Positions 11,143-11,190 of a stretch of DNA of 11,190 nt are shown here, piece after piece. The position numbers were made by a program, and so were the translations under genes. The stretch covers positions 69,754 through 80,943 of the forward strand of contig MU647306.1 in assembly GCA_026770585.1 (NCBI GenBank). Direction: 5' to 3'. Below the pieces are notes generated by a model. It had not been told where the DNA came from and did no database searches. It worked only from the letters and a program-made list of their open reading frames with translations. Source of the DNA: Baffinella frigidus. Taxonomy: Eukaryota > Cryptophyceae > Cryptomonadales > Baffinellaceae. Within the stretch, counting starts at the first letter, position 1, and each line of letters begins with the position of its first letter.

Positions 11143-11190
<48 letters not shown>
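11143..11190. repeat. (TA)n microsatellite running off the window end
   Basis: An uninterrupted TA dinucleotide tract of about 48 bases after CACACA. It is not interpreted as a promoter TATA box. It may mark a contig end or assembly break. Confidence 0.95.

Noticed and set aside
11143-11190. TATA-box promoter
   Set aside because: It is a long uniform TA dinucleotide tract with no downstream gene visible in the window.

Overview
This window looks like nuclear DNA of a single-celled eukaryote, most likely a repeat-rich alga. The plant/green-algal telomere-type heptamer (CCCTAAA and variants) is scattered throughout. Coding potential occurs only as short GC-rich islands of 50-140 bases bounded by AG and GT/GC, and the spaces between them are filled with minisatellites and fold-back elements. 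No bacterial-style gene, tRNA, rRNA or transposase reading frame was recognised. A prasinophyte-like green alga is my best guess from the telomere-type motif, but a haptophyte or dinoflagellate cannot be excluded. The taxon is inference.

The main result is a split gene on the + strand that simple ORF calling does not show. Nine islands (1072-1145, 1972-2061, 3698-3838, 5056-5139, 5468-5518, 5899-5954, 6106-6184, 6667-6753, 8255-8320) join in one open frame of about 242 codons. All eight junctions are phase-compatible (seven phase 0, one phase 2). The protein is built from tandem copies of one repeat of about 120 residues. Islands 5056-6753 encode one full repeat of exactly 119 codons (357 nt). 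Islands 1072-3838 hold the back half of the preceding repeat. Island 8255-8320 and the copies at 9326-10631 hold the front of the next repeat. The repeat is Thr/Ser/Ala/Val-rich with alternating beta-strand-like segments (TITISGLT, GSLVVHL, LVFSFILQNP), as in surface or adhesion-type beta-sandwich proteins. Function and fold are inference. Neither end of the gene is in the window.

Layout. 1-1071: degenerate heptamer array, four copies of a W-island fragment, and a dispersed repeat. 1072-3838: first half-repeat, with introns holding a (CTAA)n tract, a CCCCAAA array, a duplicated exon, a 51-bp tandem repeat and a 1.1-kb nested fold-back element. 3839-5055: two fold-back elements and CCCTACA/CCCTAGA arrays. 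5056-6753: the complete repeat, with several introns made almost entirely of telomere-like heptamers. 6754-8254: fold-back repeats and a dispersed hairpin repeat. 8255-10631: linker exon, CCCTAAT array, a 402-bp element with 51-bp direct repeats, a 203-bp inverted-repeat element, and four copies of one exon, only the last of which is fully intact. 10632-11190: duplicated exon ends, an inverted repeat and a terminal (TA)n tract.
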